Part shown: positions 8,000-16,924 of the stretch, one piece after another
How the letters are laid out: every line of letters starts with the position of its first letter
Numbering within the stretch: the stretch's first letter is position 1
Source of the DNA: Hyalangium ruber
GTDB lineage: Bacteria > Myxococcota > Myxococcia > Myxococcales > Myxococcaceae
Length of the DNA: 64,000 nt
Reading direction: 5' to 3'
Assembly (NCBI RefSeq): GCF_034259325.1
Contig: NZ_JAXIVS010000009.1
Coordinates: forward strand, 1-64,000
Notes under the pieces: model-generated
Databases searched by the model: none
What the model saw: only the letters and a program-made list of their open reading frames with translations
Told to the model about the DNA's origin: nothing
Translations under genes and position numbers: made by a program

Positions 8000-8941
8000 C
8001 TACCAGGCCCGGCCGCCGCCCATCTCACGCAGGCGCCGCACCCGCTCGGGGATCGGCGGGTGCGTGGAGAACAGCTTCATCACCCCGCCACCCGACAGCG
8101 GGTTGACGATGAAGAGGTGCGAGGTGGCCGGCGCCCGGTCGTACGGCATCATCTCCGCGCCGCGCTCCAGCTTCAGCAGGGCATTGGCCAGCGCGTCCGG
8201 ATCGCCGCACAGCTCGGCGCCCGTGGCGTCCGCGCCGTACTCGCGCGAGCGACTCACCGCCAGCTGCAGCAGCGTGGCGGCGATGGGCGCCACCAGCAGC
8301 AGGCCCAGCTGCGAGAGCGCGCCGCCGAGGCCACCGCCCTCCTCGTCGTCACCGCGGCTGAGCATCGAGCCGCCGAACCAGAAGAGCATCTGCGCCGCGT
8401 AGCTGATGACGCCCGCCAGCGTGGCGGCCACCGTGCCGATGAGCGTGTCGCGGTTGCGCACGTGCGCCAGCTCGTGGGCCAGCACACCCTCCAGCTCGCG
8501 CCGATCGAGGAGCTCCATCAGGCCCGTGGTAACGGCCACCGCCGCGTGCTTGGGGCTGCGGCCCGTGGCGAACGCGTTGGGCGTGGCCGTGGGCAGCAGG
8601 TAGAGCCGGGGCGTGGGCATGCCGGCGCGCGCCGCCAGCCGCTCGACCATGTCGTGCAGCCAGGGCGCCTGGTGGCGCGCCAGCGGCTGCGCCCCGTGCA
8701 TGGCCAGGGCGATCTTGTCGCTGAACCAGTACGAGGCGAAGTTCATCACCACCACGAAGAAGCCCGCGAAGGCGAGCCCGCGCGCGCCGCCGAGCCGCTG
8801 TCCGATGAGCAGGACGAGCGCCGTGAGGCCCGCCAGCAACACGGTCGTCTTGAGCGCGTTGCCCAGCCGGTGCCAGCCGCCACCGCGCAAGGGCGTGCTC
8901 CTCCGGGGCGACGTGTCATAGGTGTTGCTGTAGTAGGACAT
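8000..8941 (-). CDS. htpX: M48-family membrane metalloprotease HtpX
   Basis: This 313-residue zinc protease removes misfolded inner-membrane proteins. The zinc-binding HELAH motif is at 156-160, and the third ligand is probably the Glu in the SREYGAD segment near residue 226. Transmembrane helices are seen at about 31-48 and 55-75, and two more hydrophobic segments at about 165-190 and 205-225, as usual for HtpX. The start at 8941 has GGAGGAGG about twelve bases upstream. An in-frame upstream ATG at 8992 lacks a site. The gene ends 15 bases from the convergent E2-like gene. Confidence 0.93.
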   Translation of the reverse strand: MSYYSNTYDTSPRRSTPLRGGGWHRLGNALKTTVLLAGLTALVLLIGQRLGGARGLAFAGFFVVVMNFASYWFSDKIALAMHGAQPLARHQAPWLHDMVERLAARAGMPTPRLYLLPTATPNAFATGRSPKHAAVAVTTGLMELLDRRELEGVLAHELAHVRNRDTLIGTVAATLAGVISYAAQMLFWFGGSMLSRGDDEEGGGLGGALSQLGLLLVAPIAATLLQLAVSRSREYGADATGAELCGDPDALANALLKLERGAEMMPYDRAPATSHLFIVNPLSGGGVMKLFSTHPPIPERVRRLREMGGGRAW

Positions 8942-9021
8942 GGTGCTCTTGTGCCTCCTCCTTGTGCTGTCCAACAGAACGTAAACAGGCACGGGGGGGC
9001 GTCAATCCAAGCGGGCGGCGC

Positions 9022-9432
9022 TCAGAGGTAGAAGCGATCGACGACGCCCGCCGTCCGCTGGAGGATGGCCGTCCAGCCGACCCAGCCGTCGATCGTCCCC
9101 TTGTCTGCTTCCGCCTCGCTGCCAAGCGCCGCGAGCGAGCCCGTGCAGCCCTGCACCGTGCAGAGCCCCGACTCGCGCAGGTGCTCCAGCAGGGCGCGCA
9201 GGGTGGGCATCCGGCGCGTCTCGAAGCGGTCCGCCACGTCCTCGCGCGGAGGCTGGAAATCCGGTTCATCCAGGCGATCCTGGAGAAACCGCTCCAAGGC
9301 CCACCAGAAGAGGTACACCTCGGCCCGGCGACCGGAGGCCACCGCCGCCGCCGCGATGGACAGGCCCTGGTGGACGCGGTCGTAGTCCCCACTGTGTAGG
9401 AAGACGACCACCTTGGGAGACGTTGGGCTCAC
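9022..9432 (-). CDS. DsrE/DsrF-like family protein
   Basis: A 136-residue protein. The N-terminus (KVVVFLHSGDYDRVHQGLSI) is the beta-alpha Rossmann-like start of the DsrE family, followed by a helix with AEVYLFWWALERFL. A short CTVQGC segment near 91-96 offers two cysteines, in the region where sulfur-transfer members carry their reactive cysteine. The substrate is unknown, since no sulfur-metabolism genes are adjacent. It is divergent from the mevalonate operon, with about 165 bases between the starts. Confidence 0.65.
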   Translation of the reverse strand: MSPTSPKVVVFLHSGDYDRVHQGLSIAAAAVASGRRAEVYLFWWALERFLQDRLDEPDFQPPREDVADRFETRRMPTLRALLEHLRESGLCTVQGCTGSLAALGSEAEADKGTIDGWVGWTAILQRTAGVVDRFYL

Positions 9433-9505
9433 AGGGGCTCCTTACCGCTCGCCCCCCCATGCCGTCCATTCGGCGTGTTCCTAGGACCGCTCACCCCCCT
9501 TTGGC

Positions 9506-9535
9506 TTGCGTCCAGGGCTCTCCACTTGCTACAAA
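9506..9535 (+). promoter_or_regulatory. Possible sigma70-type promoter of the mevalonate operon
   Basis: TTGCGT at 9506-9511 and TACAAA at 9530-9535 are separated by 18 bases and lie about 64 bases before the fni start. This is the only AT-rich, promoter-like pair in the gap to the divergent DsrE-like gene. It was found by eye. Confidence 0.35.
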
Positions 9536-9598
9536 ATCCCCCGACCATTCAGGCACTTAGCCACACACCCGCCTTCCTGGACGAAGGGCTCGCGCACC

Positions 9599-10657
9599 AT
9601 GGGCGAAGAGACGACAGCGAAGCGCAAGGACGCTCATCTCGATCTCTGCGCCACGGGAGATGTTGAGCCAGGGCAGAACAGTACGCTCCTGGAGTGCGTG
9701 AAGCTGGTGCATTGCGCCATGCCGGAGATGGCGGTGGAGGATGTGGATCTCTCCACGGATTTCCTGGGAAAGCGCCTGCGCGCGCCGCTGCTGATTACCG
9801 GCATGACGGGCGGCACGGAGCGGGCTGCTCAGGTAAATCGCGACTTGGCGACATTGGCCGAGCGGCATGGACTGGCCTTCGGCGTGGGCAGCCAGCGCGC
9901 CATGGGCGAGGCCCCCGAGCGCGCCTCCACGTTCCAGGTGCGGGACGTGGCCCCCACGATGGCGCTGCTGGGCAACATCGGCCTCTACCAGGCGGCGCAG
10001 ATGGGCGTGGACGGGGTGCGCAGGCTGGCGGAGGCGATCGGCGCGGATGCCATGGCGCTGCACCTCAACGCCGGCCAGGAGCTCACCCAGCCCGAGGGCG
10101 ATCGCGACTTCCGGGGTGGCTACGCGGTGGTGGAGGGCCTGGTGCGCGCCTTCGGCGAGCGCTTGATGGTGAAGGAGACGGGCTGCGGCATCGGCCCGGA
10201 GGTGGCGCGCCGGCTCAAGGAACTGGGGGTGCGCAACCTGGACGTGTCCGGGCTGGGCGGCACCTCGTGGGTGCGGGTGGAGCAGCTTCGCGCCTCGGGA
10301 CAGCTCGCGGAGCTGGGCAGCGAGTACTCCAGCTGGGGCATCCCCACCGCCGCTGCGACGGTGACCGTGCGGCGGGCCGTGGGGTCGGAAGTAAAGCTGG
10401 TGGCATCCGGCGGCGTCCGGACGGGTTTGGAGGTGGCCAAGGTGCTCGCGCTGGGCGCGGACCTGGGGGGCATGGCCCTGCCGTTGTTCCGGGCGCAGCA
10501 GGCAGGGGGGCTCGAGGGCGCGGAGAAGGCCCTTCAGCTCATCCTCGCCGGGCTGAAGCAGGCCTTCGTTCTTACGGGGAGTCGAAGCTGTGCTGAACTG
10601 AGACGGAAGCCAGTGGTGATGATGGGGGAGTTGAAGGACTGGCTGGCTGCACTGTAG
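9599..10657 (+). CDS. fni: Type 2 isopentenyl-diphosphate delta-isomerase
   Basis: This 352-residue FMN- and NADPH-dependent enzyme interconverts isopentenyl and dimethylallyl diphosphate, the last step before prenyl chain synthesis. It shows the family pattern throughout: APLLITGMTGGT near 62-73, the GSQRAM segment near 99, HLNAGQE near 158, VKETGCGI near 189 and the phosphate loop ASGGVRTG near 266-273. It has no relation to type 1 Nudix isomerases. It is the first gene of the mevalonate operon, 42 bases before mvaA. The start at 9599 precedes the conserved region, and upstream in-frame codons are not conserved in type. Confidence 0.95.
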   Translation: MGEETTAKRKDAHLDLCATGDVEPGQNSTLLECVKLVHCAMPEMAVEDVDLSTDFLGKRLRAPLLITGMTGGTERAAQVNRDLATLAERHGLAFGVGSQRAMGEAPERASTFQVRDVAPTMALLGNIGLYQAAQMGVDGVRRLAEAIGADAMALHLNAGQELTQPEGDRDFRGGYAVVEGLVRAFGERLMVKETGCGIGPEVARRLKELGVRNLDVSGLGGTSWVRVEQLRASGQLAELGSEYSSWGIPTAAATVTVRRAVGSEVKLVASGGVRTGLEVAKVLALGADLGGMALPLFRAQQAGGLEGAEKALQLILAGLKQAFVLTGSRSCAELRRKPVVMMGELKDWLAAL

Positions 10658-10699
10658 AGGGGCGCACGCTCCGTGTTGATTGGTTCAAAAGGTAAAGAC

Positions 10700-12028
10700 A
10701 TGTCTGACACCGTGACGTCCAGGCTCTCAGGGTTCCACAAGCTGCCGATGGAGGAGCGTCTCGCGCAGCTGGGACGGATGTTCCGTCTCGCCCCTGAGGA
10801 ACTGAACATGCTGCACGGGGTAGGGGCGCTGCAGCCCACCCTGGCCAACCAGATGATCGAGAACGCGGTGGGCACGTTCTCGCTGCCGCTGGGGCTGGGG
10901 CTGAACATGATGGTGAACGGGCGCGACTACATCGTGCCCATGGCCGTCGAGGAGCCCTCGGTGGTGGCCGCGGTGTCGTTCGCCGCGAAGATCGTCCGCG
11001 AGTCGGGCGGCTTCATCGCCGAGGCCGACCCGTCGATGATGATCGGCCAGGTGCAGCTGACGCGCTTCGGTGATGCGACCGAGGCCTCGCAGAAGATCCT
11101 CGACGTGAAGGATCAGATCCTGGCGCTGGCCAACAGCTTCCACCCGTCCATGGTGAGCCGGGGCGGTGGGGCGAAAGAGGTCGAGGTTCGCGTGCTGCCG
11201 GCCCCCGAGGGCCCGCGCGGCGAGCCGCTGCTCATCGTCCACCTGGTCATCGACTGCCAGGAGGCGATGGGGGCCAACCTCATCAACACCATGGCCGAGG
11301 GAGTGGCGCCGCTCATCGAGCAGGTGACGGGCGGCAAGGTGTACCTGCGCATCCTCTCGAACCTGGCGGACCGGCGGCTGTCGCGGGCCATGTGCCGCAT
11401 TCCGGTGCCGATGCTGGCGGACTTCGAGATGGCGGGCGAGGAGATCGCCGAGGGAATCGCCCAGGCGAGCCGGTTCGCGCAGGCGGACCCGTACCGGGCG
11501 GCCACGCACAACAAGGGCGTGATGAACGGCATCGACTCGGTGGCCATCGCCACGGGGCAGGACTGGCGGGCGATCGAGGCGGGGGCGCATGCCTTCGCGT
11601 GCCGCGAGGGCCAGTATCGGCCGCTGTCGAACTGGTTCCTGGAGGAGGGGCACCTGGTGGGCCGCATCGAGCTGCCGCTGGCGCTGGGCACGGTGGGCGG
11701 GCCGATCAAGGTCCACCCCGGGGTGCAGGCGGCGTTGAAGGTGATGCGGGTGAACTCGGTGCGCGAGATGTCGATGGTGTTCGCGGCGGTGGGGCTGGCG
11801 CAGAACTTCGCGGCGCTCCGGGCGCTGGGCAGCGTGGGCATCCAGAAGGGGCACATGGCGCTGCACGCGCGGTGCGTGGCGGTGACGGCGGGGGCGCGCG
11901 GGGACTGGGTGGAGAAGATCGCCAACGAGCTGGTGAAGGCGGGACACGTGAAGGTGGAGAAGGCGCGGGAGCTCATCGCCGCGCTGTCGCCCGCCGAGGC
12001 CGCCGCTGCCACGGGGACCACGGGCTAG
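10700..12028 (+). CDS. mvaA: Hydroxymethylglutaryl-CoA reductase, class II
   Basis: This 442-residue soluble reductase converts HMG-CoA to mevalonate. The class II signature ENAVGTFSLPLGLGLN is near residue 53, the DRRLSRA segment near 227, and the ATGQDWRAIEAGAHA helix near 289, followed by a GTVGGPIKVHPG loop. There are no membrane helices, unlike eukaryotic class I enzymes. It is the committed step of the operon; the preceding HMG-CoA synthase is not in this window. The start at 10700 follows an AAAGGT site. Confidence 0.95.
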   Translation: MSDTVTSRLSGFHKLPMEERLAQLGRMFRLAPEELNMLHGVGALQPTLANQMIENAVGTFSLPLGLGLNMMVNGRDYIVPMAVEEPSVVAAVSFAAKIVRESGGFIAEADPSMMIGQVQLTRFGDATEASQKILDVKDQILALANSFHPSMVSRGGGAKEVEVRVLPAPEGPRGEPLLIVHLVIDCQEAMGANLINTMAEGVAPLIEQVTGGKVYLRILSNLADRRLSRAMCRIPVPMLADFEMAGEEIAEGIAQASRFAQADPYRAATHNKGVMNGIDSVAIATGQDWRAIEAGAHAFACREGQYRPLSNWFLEEGHLVGRIELPLALGTVGGPIKVHPGVQAALKVMRVNSVREMSMVFAAVGLAQNFAALRALGSVGIQKGHMALHARCVAVTAGARGDWVEKIANELVKAGHVKVEKARELIAALSPAEAAAATGTTG

Positions 12029-12053
12029 GCCTCACTCCGCCCAAGAACCTCTT

Positions 12054-12986
12054 ATGGACTCACAGACGGCCCCGCTGGTGGGCTTCGGTGCTGGCAAGGT
12101 CATCCTGCTCGGCGAACACAGCGTGGTGTACGGGCACCCGGCGCTCGCGGGGCCACTCTCCTACGGCGTGACGGCGCGGGGCTCCAAGGCGAAGAAGAGC
12201 CAGCTGGCGCTGCCGGACACGCTGAGCCGTGCCCAGCGGGCGTTGCTCACGGGCGCCTTTCAGCGGGCGGCGCGGCAGTGCGGCAGCCCTGGGGTGAAGG
12301 TGTCGCTGGAGTCCGAGCTGCCGCTGTCGATGGGGCTGGGCAGCTCGGCGGCGCTCTCGGTTGCGTGCGTGCGAGTGCTGCTGAAGGCGGCGGGGCGCAA
12401 GGACGTTCCGGCCGAGGTGGCGCGGCTGGCACTGGAGATGGAGCAGGAGTTCCACGGCACGCCGTCTGGGGTGGACCACACCACGAGCGCCGAGGAGCGG
12501 CTGATCCTCTACAAGCGCGCACCGGGGCAGTCGGCGGGGCGGGCGCGGGCGGTGAAGAGCCCTCGGCCGCTGAAGGTGCTGGTGGCGCTGGTGGGCGAGC
12601 GCAGCCCGACGAAGAAGACGGTGGGTGCGCTGCGGGAGCGCCAGGCCCGCTGGTCGGCGCGCTACACGCGCCTGTTCCAGCAGATCGGCACGGTGGCCAC
12701 GGAGGGCGCCAAGGCGGTGGAGGCGGGGGACCTGGAGGCGCTGGGAGACGCGATGAACGTCAACCAGGGCCTGCTGTCGGCGCTGGGGCTGTCCTCGCCG
12801 CCGTTGGAGGACATGGTGTATCGGCTGCGCGGCCTGGGAGCACTGGGCGCGAAGCTGACGGGGGCCGGAGGAGACGGAGGAGCCGTCATCGGCCTGTTTC
12901 TAGAACCCGAGCAGGCGGTGGCGAAGCTGCTGCAGCTCGGGGTGCGGTGCTTCAGCAGCCAGCTCGCGGGACCGCGAGCGCTGTGA
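12054..12986 (+). CDS. mvk: Mevalonate kinase
   Basis: A 310-residue GHMP-family kinase that phosphorylates mevalonate to 5-phosphomevalonate. It begins with GAGKVILLGEHSVVYG, has the ATP loop PLSMGLGSSAALS near 91-103, the FHGTPSGVDHTTS segment with the catalytic aspartate near 147, and the C-terminal GHMP motif KLTGAGGDGG near 272. It starts 26 bases after mvaA and stops 9 bases before mvaD, so it sits inside one transcription unit. Confidence 0.93.
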   Translation: MDSQTAPLVGFGAGKVILLGEHSVVYGHPALAGPLSYGVTARGSKAKKSQLALPDTLSRAQRALLTGAFQRAARQCGSPGVKVSLESELPLSMGLGSSAALSVACVRVLLKAAGRKDVPAEVARLALEMEQEFHGTPSGVDHTTSAEERLILYKRAPGQSAGRARAVKSPRPLKVLVALVGERSPTKKTVGALRERQARWSARYTRLFQQIGTVATEGAKAVEAGDLEALGDAMNVNQGLLSALGLSSPPLEDMVYRLRGLGALGAKLTGAGGDGGAVIGLFLEPEQAVAKLLQLGVRCFSSQLAGPRAL

Positions 12987-12994
12987 GGGCTTGA

Positions 12995-13981
12995 ATGAAA
13001 GCGACTGCCCTGGCGCATCCCAACATCGCCCTGGTGAAGTACTGGGGGAAGCGGGACGAGGCGCTCATCCTTCCTCATCAATCCAGTCTGTCCCTGACGC
13101 TGTCGCCGCTGTCGGTCACCACGACGGTGGAGTTCGGCGTGAGCTCGGACCAGGTGGAGCTCAACGGCCATACCGCCAAGGGCAGCGAGCGCGAGCGGGT
13201 GCTGCGCGCGCTGGAGACGGTGCGCGCGGAGGCCGGCGGCAAGCTGGGCCCGGCGCGCATGGTGTCGCGCGGCGACTTCCCGGCCTCGGCGGGGTTGGCC
13301 AGCAGTGCGGCGGGCTTCGCGGCGCTGGCGGTGGCGGCGCGGGCGGCGGCGGGGCTGCCGGCGGACCCGAAGGCGGCCAGCGTGCTGGCGCGGCGGGGCA
13401 GCGGCTCGGCGTGCCGAAGCGTGCAGGGCGGCTTCTGCGAGTGGCGCCGGGGCGAGCGCGCGGACGGCGCGGACAGCTACGCGGTGCAGCGCTTCGATGA
13501 GAAGCACTGGCCGGAGCTGCGCATGGTGGTGGCGATCCTCAACCGCGACGAGAAGGAAGTGAAGTCGCGGGACGGGATGAAGCACACGGTGGACACCAGC
13601 CCCTACTACGAGGCGTGGGCGAGGGACGCGGAGGTGGAGGTGCCCCGGGCGGTGGAGATCATCCAGCGCAAGGATCTGGAGGCGCTCGGGGAACTCTCGG
13701 AGCGCAACGCCTGGCGCATGCACGCCACGGCGTTCGCGGCGAATCCTCCGCTTTGTTACATGCACCCGAACACGCTGGGGCTGATCCAGCACCTGCGGGA
13801 GCAGCGCAAGAAGGGCATCCCGGTGTGGTTCACGCTGGACGCGGGGCCGAACCCGGTGCTGCTGACGGACGCGGCGCACGAAGTGGCGGCTGAGGCGCTG
13901 GCGCGGGCGTGCGGGGCGGTGGACGTGGTGCGCTGCGTGCCGGGCGGAGACGCGACGCTGAAGAGCGAGCACCTGTTCTGA
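12995..13981 (+). CDS. mvaD: Diphosphomevalonate decarboxylase
   Basis: A 328-residue GHMP-fold enzyme that makes isopentenyl diphosphate by ATP-driven decarboxylation. The N-terminus HPNIALVKYWGKRDE is diagnostic of the family. The phosphate loop FPASAGLASSAAGFAALA is near 92-109 and the RRGSGSACRSVQGGF segment near 133-147. Its stop overlaps the next start by one base (TGATG at 13979-13983), so it is translationally coupled to the phosphomevalonate kinase. The preceding ribosome binding site is GAGGG. Confidence 0.94.
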   Translation: MKATALAHPNIALVKYWGKRDEALILPHQSSLSLTLSPLSVTTTVEFGVSSDQVELNGHTAKGSERERVLRALETVRAEAGGKLGPARMVSRGDFPASAGLASSAAGFAALAVAARAAAGLPADPKAASVLARRGSGSACRSVQGGFCEWRRGERADGADSYAVQRFDEKHWPELRMVVAILNRDEKEVKSRDGMKHTVDTSPYYEAWARDAEVEVPRAVEIIQRKDLEALGELSERNAWRMHATAFAANPPLCYMHPNTLGLIQHLREQRKKGIPVWFTLDAGPNPVLLTDAAHEVAAEALARACGAVDVVRCVPGGDATLKSEHLF

Positions 13982-15060
13982 TGGAACGGGCCTTCTCCGC
14001 GCCTGGGAAGCTGTTCCTCTCCGGGGAATACGCCGTGCTGTGGGGCGGGGTGGCGCGGGTGGCGGCGGTGGCGCCTCGGACGACGGCCCTCGTGCGGCAG
14101 CGGGCGGACGCACGAGTCCACGTGTGTCTGGAGGAGGGTGCGCTGGCGGGGACGACGACGCCCAAGGGCGTGCGCTGGGAGCGGGAGGTACCGCCCGGCT
14201 TCGCCTTCGTGGCGCGGACGTTGGACGAGGCGCTGCGGGCGCATGGCCGGCAGAGCGTGGGCTTCGAACTGGCAGTGGCGCCGTCGGCGGTGGGGCCCGG
14301 AGGCCTCAAGCTGGGCATGGGCGGCAGCGCGTGCGCGACGGTGCTGGCGGCGGACGCCACGCGCTTTATCCTGGAGGATCGCTTCGACGCGCTGAAGCTG
14401 GCGCTGGTGGCGCACACGCTGGGACAGGGCGGGAAGGGCAGCGGCGGGGACGTGGCGGCGAGCTTCGCGGGTGGAGTGCTGCGCTACCGGCGTTACGACG
14501 TCTCGGTGCTGATGGCGGCCTCCAGCGCGGGAGGCTTCCGGGCGGCGCTGATGGAGGCTCCACCGGTGGACGTGTGGCGGCTGCCCGCGCCGAAGGTGGC
14601 GTTGGCATACGCTTTCACGGGAGAGAGCGCCTCCACGAAGGTGCTCATCGCTCAGGTGGAGTCGCGCCGGGACGAGGCGGCCCGTCAGGCCTTCGTGGCG
14701 CGCTCGGACGCGCTGGGCCATGACATCGAAGCAGGGCTGGGCGGTGGAGACTTCCGCGCCTTCTCGGAGGCGGTGACGGCGCAGCAGGCGCTGTTGCAGG
14801 AGCTGGGGCCGACCGAGACGGAGGCGATGCGGCGGATCCTGGCCATCGCCTCGGCCTATGGTTGCGCGGGGAAGCAGTCCGGCGCCGGAGGAGGGGATGG
14901 GTGCATCCTCTTCGCCCCGAGCGTGGAGGCCCGCGCCGAGTTGATGAAGGGCCTGGAGGCCCGAGGCTTCCACGCGATGACGCTCGAGGTAGAACCAGGG
15001 CTGCGCGGCGAGGGCCAGGCGGACCCGAGGCTTCGCGCCTGGCTCGACGCGCACGCTTGA
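13981..15060 (+). CDS. Phosphomevalonate kinase (GHMP family)
   Basis: A 359-residue GHMP kinase. It starts APGKLFLSGEYAVLWGG, carries a glycine-rich loop GLKLGMGGSACATV near 103-116, and has a C-terminal GKQSGAGGGDGCI motif near 296. With mevalonate kinase and the decarboxylase already assigned, the remaining step is phosphorylation of phosphomevalonate, so this gene most likely fills it. It could be confused with other GHMP kinases by sequence alone. It is the last gene of the operon and is followed by an intergenic region with an operator-like palindrome. Confidence 0.85.
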   Translation: MERAFSAPGKLFLSGEYAVLWGGVARVAAVAPRTTALVRQRADARVHVCLEEGALAGTTTPKGVRWEREVPPGFAFVARTLDEALRAHGRQSVGFELAVAPSAVGPGGLKLGMGGSACATVLAADATRFILEDRFDALKLALVAHTLGQGGKGSGGDVAASFAGGVLRYRRYDVSVLMAASSAGGFRAALMEAPPVDVWRLPAPKVALAYAFTGESASTKVLIAQVESRRDEAARQAFVARSDALGHDIEAGLGGGDFRAFSEAVTAQQALLQELGPTETEAMRRILAIASAYGCAGKQSGAGGGDGCILFAPSVEARAELMKGLEARGFHAMTLEVEPGLRGEGQADPRLRAWLDAHA

Positions 15061-15113
15061 TAACGCTTTGCGTCGTGATGACACATTGCGTTGATGTGAC
15101 GCCGTGCGTCGTT

Positions 15114-15127
15114 TGGTAGCGCTTTCA
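15114..15127 (+). promoter_or_regulatory. LacI-family operator-like palindrome before the glucan transporter operon
   Basis: TGGTAGCGCTTTCA fits the LacI/GalR-type core TGNNANCGNTNNCA at every fixed position. It lies 65-78 bases before the start of the binding-protein gene, within the 131-base gap after the mevalonate operon. Very similar 14-mers lie in front of the GH55-like gene at 28536 and 28599. No LacI-family regulator gene is seen in the window. Confidence 0.65.
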
Positions 15128-15191
15128 ATGAAGCTCCTCGCGCCTGGTTGAATAGCGTATATGGAGCACTCTTCACGGAGGGTGCTCAATC

Positions 15192-16892
15192 ATGTCACGC
15201 CGTCTGCTGATGATGTGCATGTCCCTGCTGTCGCTTGGGGGCCTGGTTCACTGCTCGAAGAGCTCTCAGGAGAGCGCGCAGCCTGCTCCCGCGGCGGCGC
15301 CGACCGCCGCAGCCGCTGTGAAGAGCACCGCGCTCACGGTCACGCAGGAGCAGCAGGCCTCCTGGATCCGGAACTTCAATCCGTTGATCGCCCCGGGCAC
15401 CGCGCGCTGGCCCACCCGCGCCGGCGTCTACGAGCCGCTGATGATCTTCAACACGCTCAAGGGCGAGTTCGTGCCGTGGCTGGCCGCCAAGCACGAGTGG
15501 AGCGCGGACAACAAGACGCTCACCTTGTCCCTGCGCCCCGGCGTGAAGTGGTCGGATGGCCAGCCCTTCACGGCGAAGGATGTGGCGTTCACCTTCGAGC
15601 TCCTCAAGAAGCACAAGGCGCTGGACTTCGCGGCGGTGTGGGGATTCGTCGAGGGAGTTTCCGCCAAGGATGACGCGACGGTCGAGTTCACCCTGTCGCG
15701 CCCCTACGTTCCGGGCCTCGTCTACATCGTCCATCAGCCCATCGTTCCGGAGCACAAGTGGAAGGGCGTCGAGGACCCTGTCACCTACAAGAACGAGACG
15801 CCCGTGGCGACGGGCCCGTTCACCGAGGTGAAGGTCTTCCAGAACCAGATCTTCGAGCTGGGGCGCAACCCGCACTACTGGCAGCAGGGCAAGCCCGCCG
15901 TCGAGAGCCTGCGCTTCCCGGCGTACCCGGGCAATGATCAGGCGAACCTCGCGCTGCTCACCGGCGAGCTGGACTGGGCGGGCAGCTTCGTGCCGGACAT
16001 CGAGCGCGTCTTCGTCAGCAAGGACAAGGAGAACAACCACTACTGGTTCCCGCTCGTGGGCAACACGACGACGCTCTATGTGAACACCACCAAGAAGCCC
16101 TTCGATGATCCCCGCGTACGCAAGGCGATCAGCATGGGCATCGACCGCGACCAGATCGTCCGCGTGGCGATGTATGGCTATACGCGGCCCTCGGATGCGA
16201 CGGCGCTCAGTGACGCGCACAACCAGTGGCGCAACCCCGAGGCCGTGCAGGCGGGCGACTGGACGAAGCTGGATGTGGCCAAGGCGAACGCGCTGCTCGA
16301 CGAGGCCGGCTACAAGAAGGGCGAGGACGGCGTGCGCGTCGGGCCGGACAAGAAGCCCCTGCGCTTCGAGATCAACGTCGTCACGGGCTGGTCGGACTGG
16401 GTGCGCGCGGTGCAGATCATCGCGCAGAACCTCAAGGCCATCGGCGTGGACGCCACCCTGAAGACCTACGACTTCAGCCCCTACTTCGAGCGGCTCCAGA
16501 AGGGCGAGTTCGACATGAGCATGGGGTGGACGTCGGATGAGCCGACGCCGTACCACTTCTACCGCGACCTGATGAGCAGCGAGACGCTCCGGCCCGTGGG
16601 AGAGGTGTCGGCCCGCAACTGGCACCGCTTCGCGAACAAGGACGCCGACGCGCTGCTGCGCGCGTTCGAGGGCACCAGCAACCTCGAGGAGCAGAAGAAG
16701 CTCGCCGGGCAGATGCAGATGCTCTTCGTGCAGAACGCGCCGGCCATTCCGCTCTTCCCGGGCCCGTCCTGGGGTGAGTTCAGCACGCGCCGTTTCACGA
16801 ACTTCCCGAACAAGGACAACCCCTACTCGAAGCTGACGCCCAACAGCCCGCCCGAGAACCTGTTCGTCCTGGTGGAAGTGAAACCCAAGTGA
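15192..16892 (+). CDS. Extracellular solute-binding lipoprotein, family 5 (oligosaccharide or peptide)
   Basis: A 566-residue SBP family 5 protein of the Opp/Dpp/cello-oligosaccharide type. The leader ends in LVHC with Cys21 as probable lipid anchor; His before the cysteine is atypical. Family landmarks are YEPLMIFNTLKGEFVPWLA near 78, LRPGVKWSDGQPFTAKDVAF near 117, and a C-terminal half with PYFERLQKGEFDMSMGW near 436. The gene heads an operon of two permeases, two ATPases and two beta-glucosidases, so the cargo is probably beta-gluco-oligosaccharides rather than peptides. That substrate is inferred from context. Confidence 0.88.
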   Translation: MSRRLLMMCMSLLSLGGLVHCSKSSQESAQPAPAAAPTAAAAVKSTALTVTQEQQASWIRNFNPLIAPGTARWPTRAGVYEPLMIFNTLKGEFVPWLAAKHEWSADNKTLTLSLRPGVKWSDGQPFTAKDVAFTFELLKKHKALDFAAVWGFVEGVSAKDDATVEFTLSRPYVPGLVYIVHQPIVPEHKWKGVEDPVTYKNETPVATGPFTEVKVFQNQIFELGRNPHYWQQGKPAVESLRFPAYPGNDQANLALLTGELDWAGSFVPDIERVFVSKDKENNHYWFPLVGNTTTLYVNTTKKPFDDPRVRKAISMGIDRDQIVRVAMYGYTRPSDATALSDAHNQWRNPEAVQAGDWTKLDVAKANALLDEAGYKKGEDGVRVGPDKKPLRFEINVVTGWSDWVRAVQIIAQNLKAIGVDATLKTYDFSPYFERLQKGEFDMSMGWTSDEPTPYHFYRDLMSSETLRPVGEVSARNWHRFANKDADALLRAFEGTSNLEEQKKLAGQMQMLFVQNAPAIPLFPGPSWGEFSTRRFTNFPNKDNPYSKLTPNSPPENLFVLVEVKPK

Positions 16893-16924
16893 TGAGCGCG
16901 CTGTAGAAAGGCCCAGGCAACCCC

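Noticed and set aside
10727-11947. Minus-strand frame opposite mvaA
   Set aside because: His/Arg/Gln-rich shadow of a clear HMG-CoA reductase gene.
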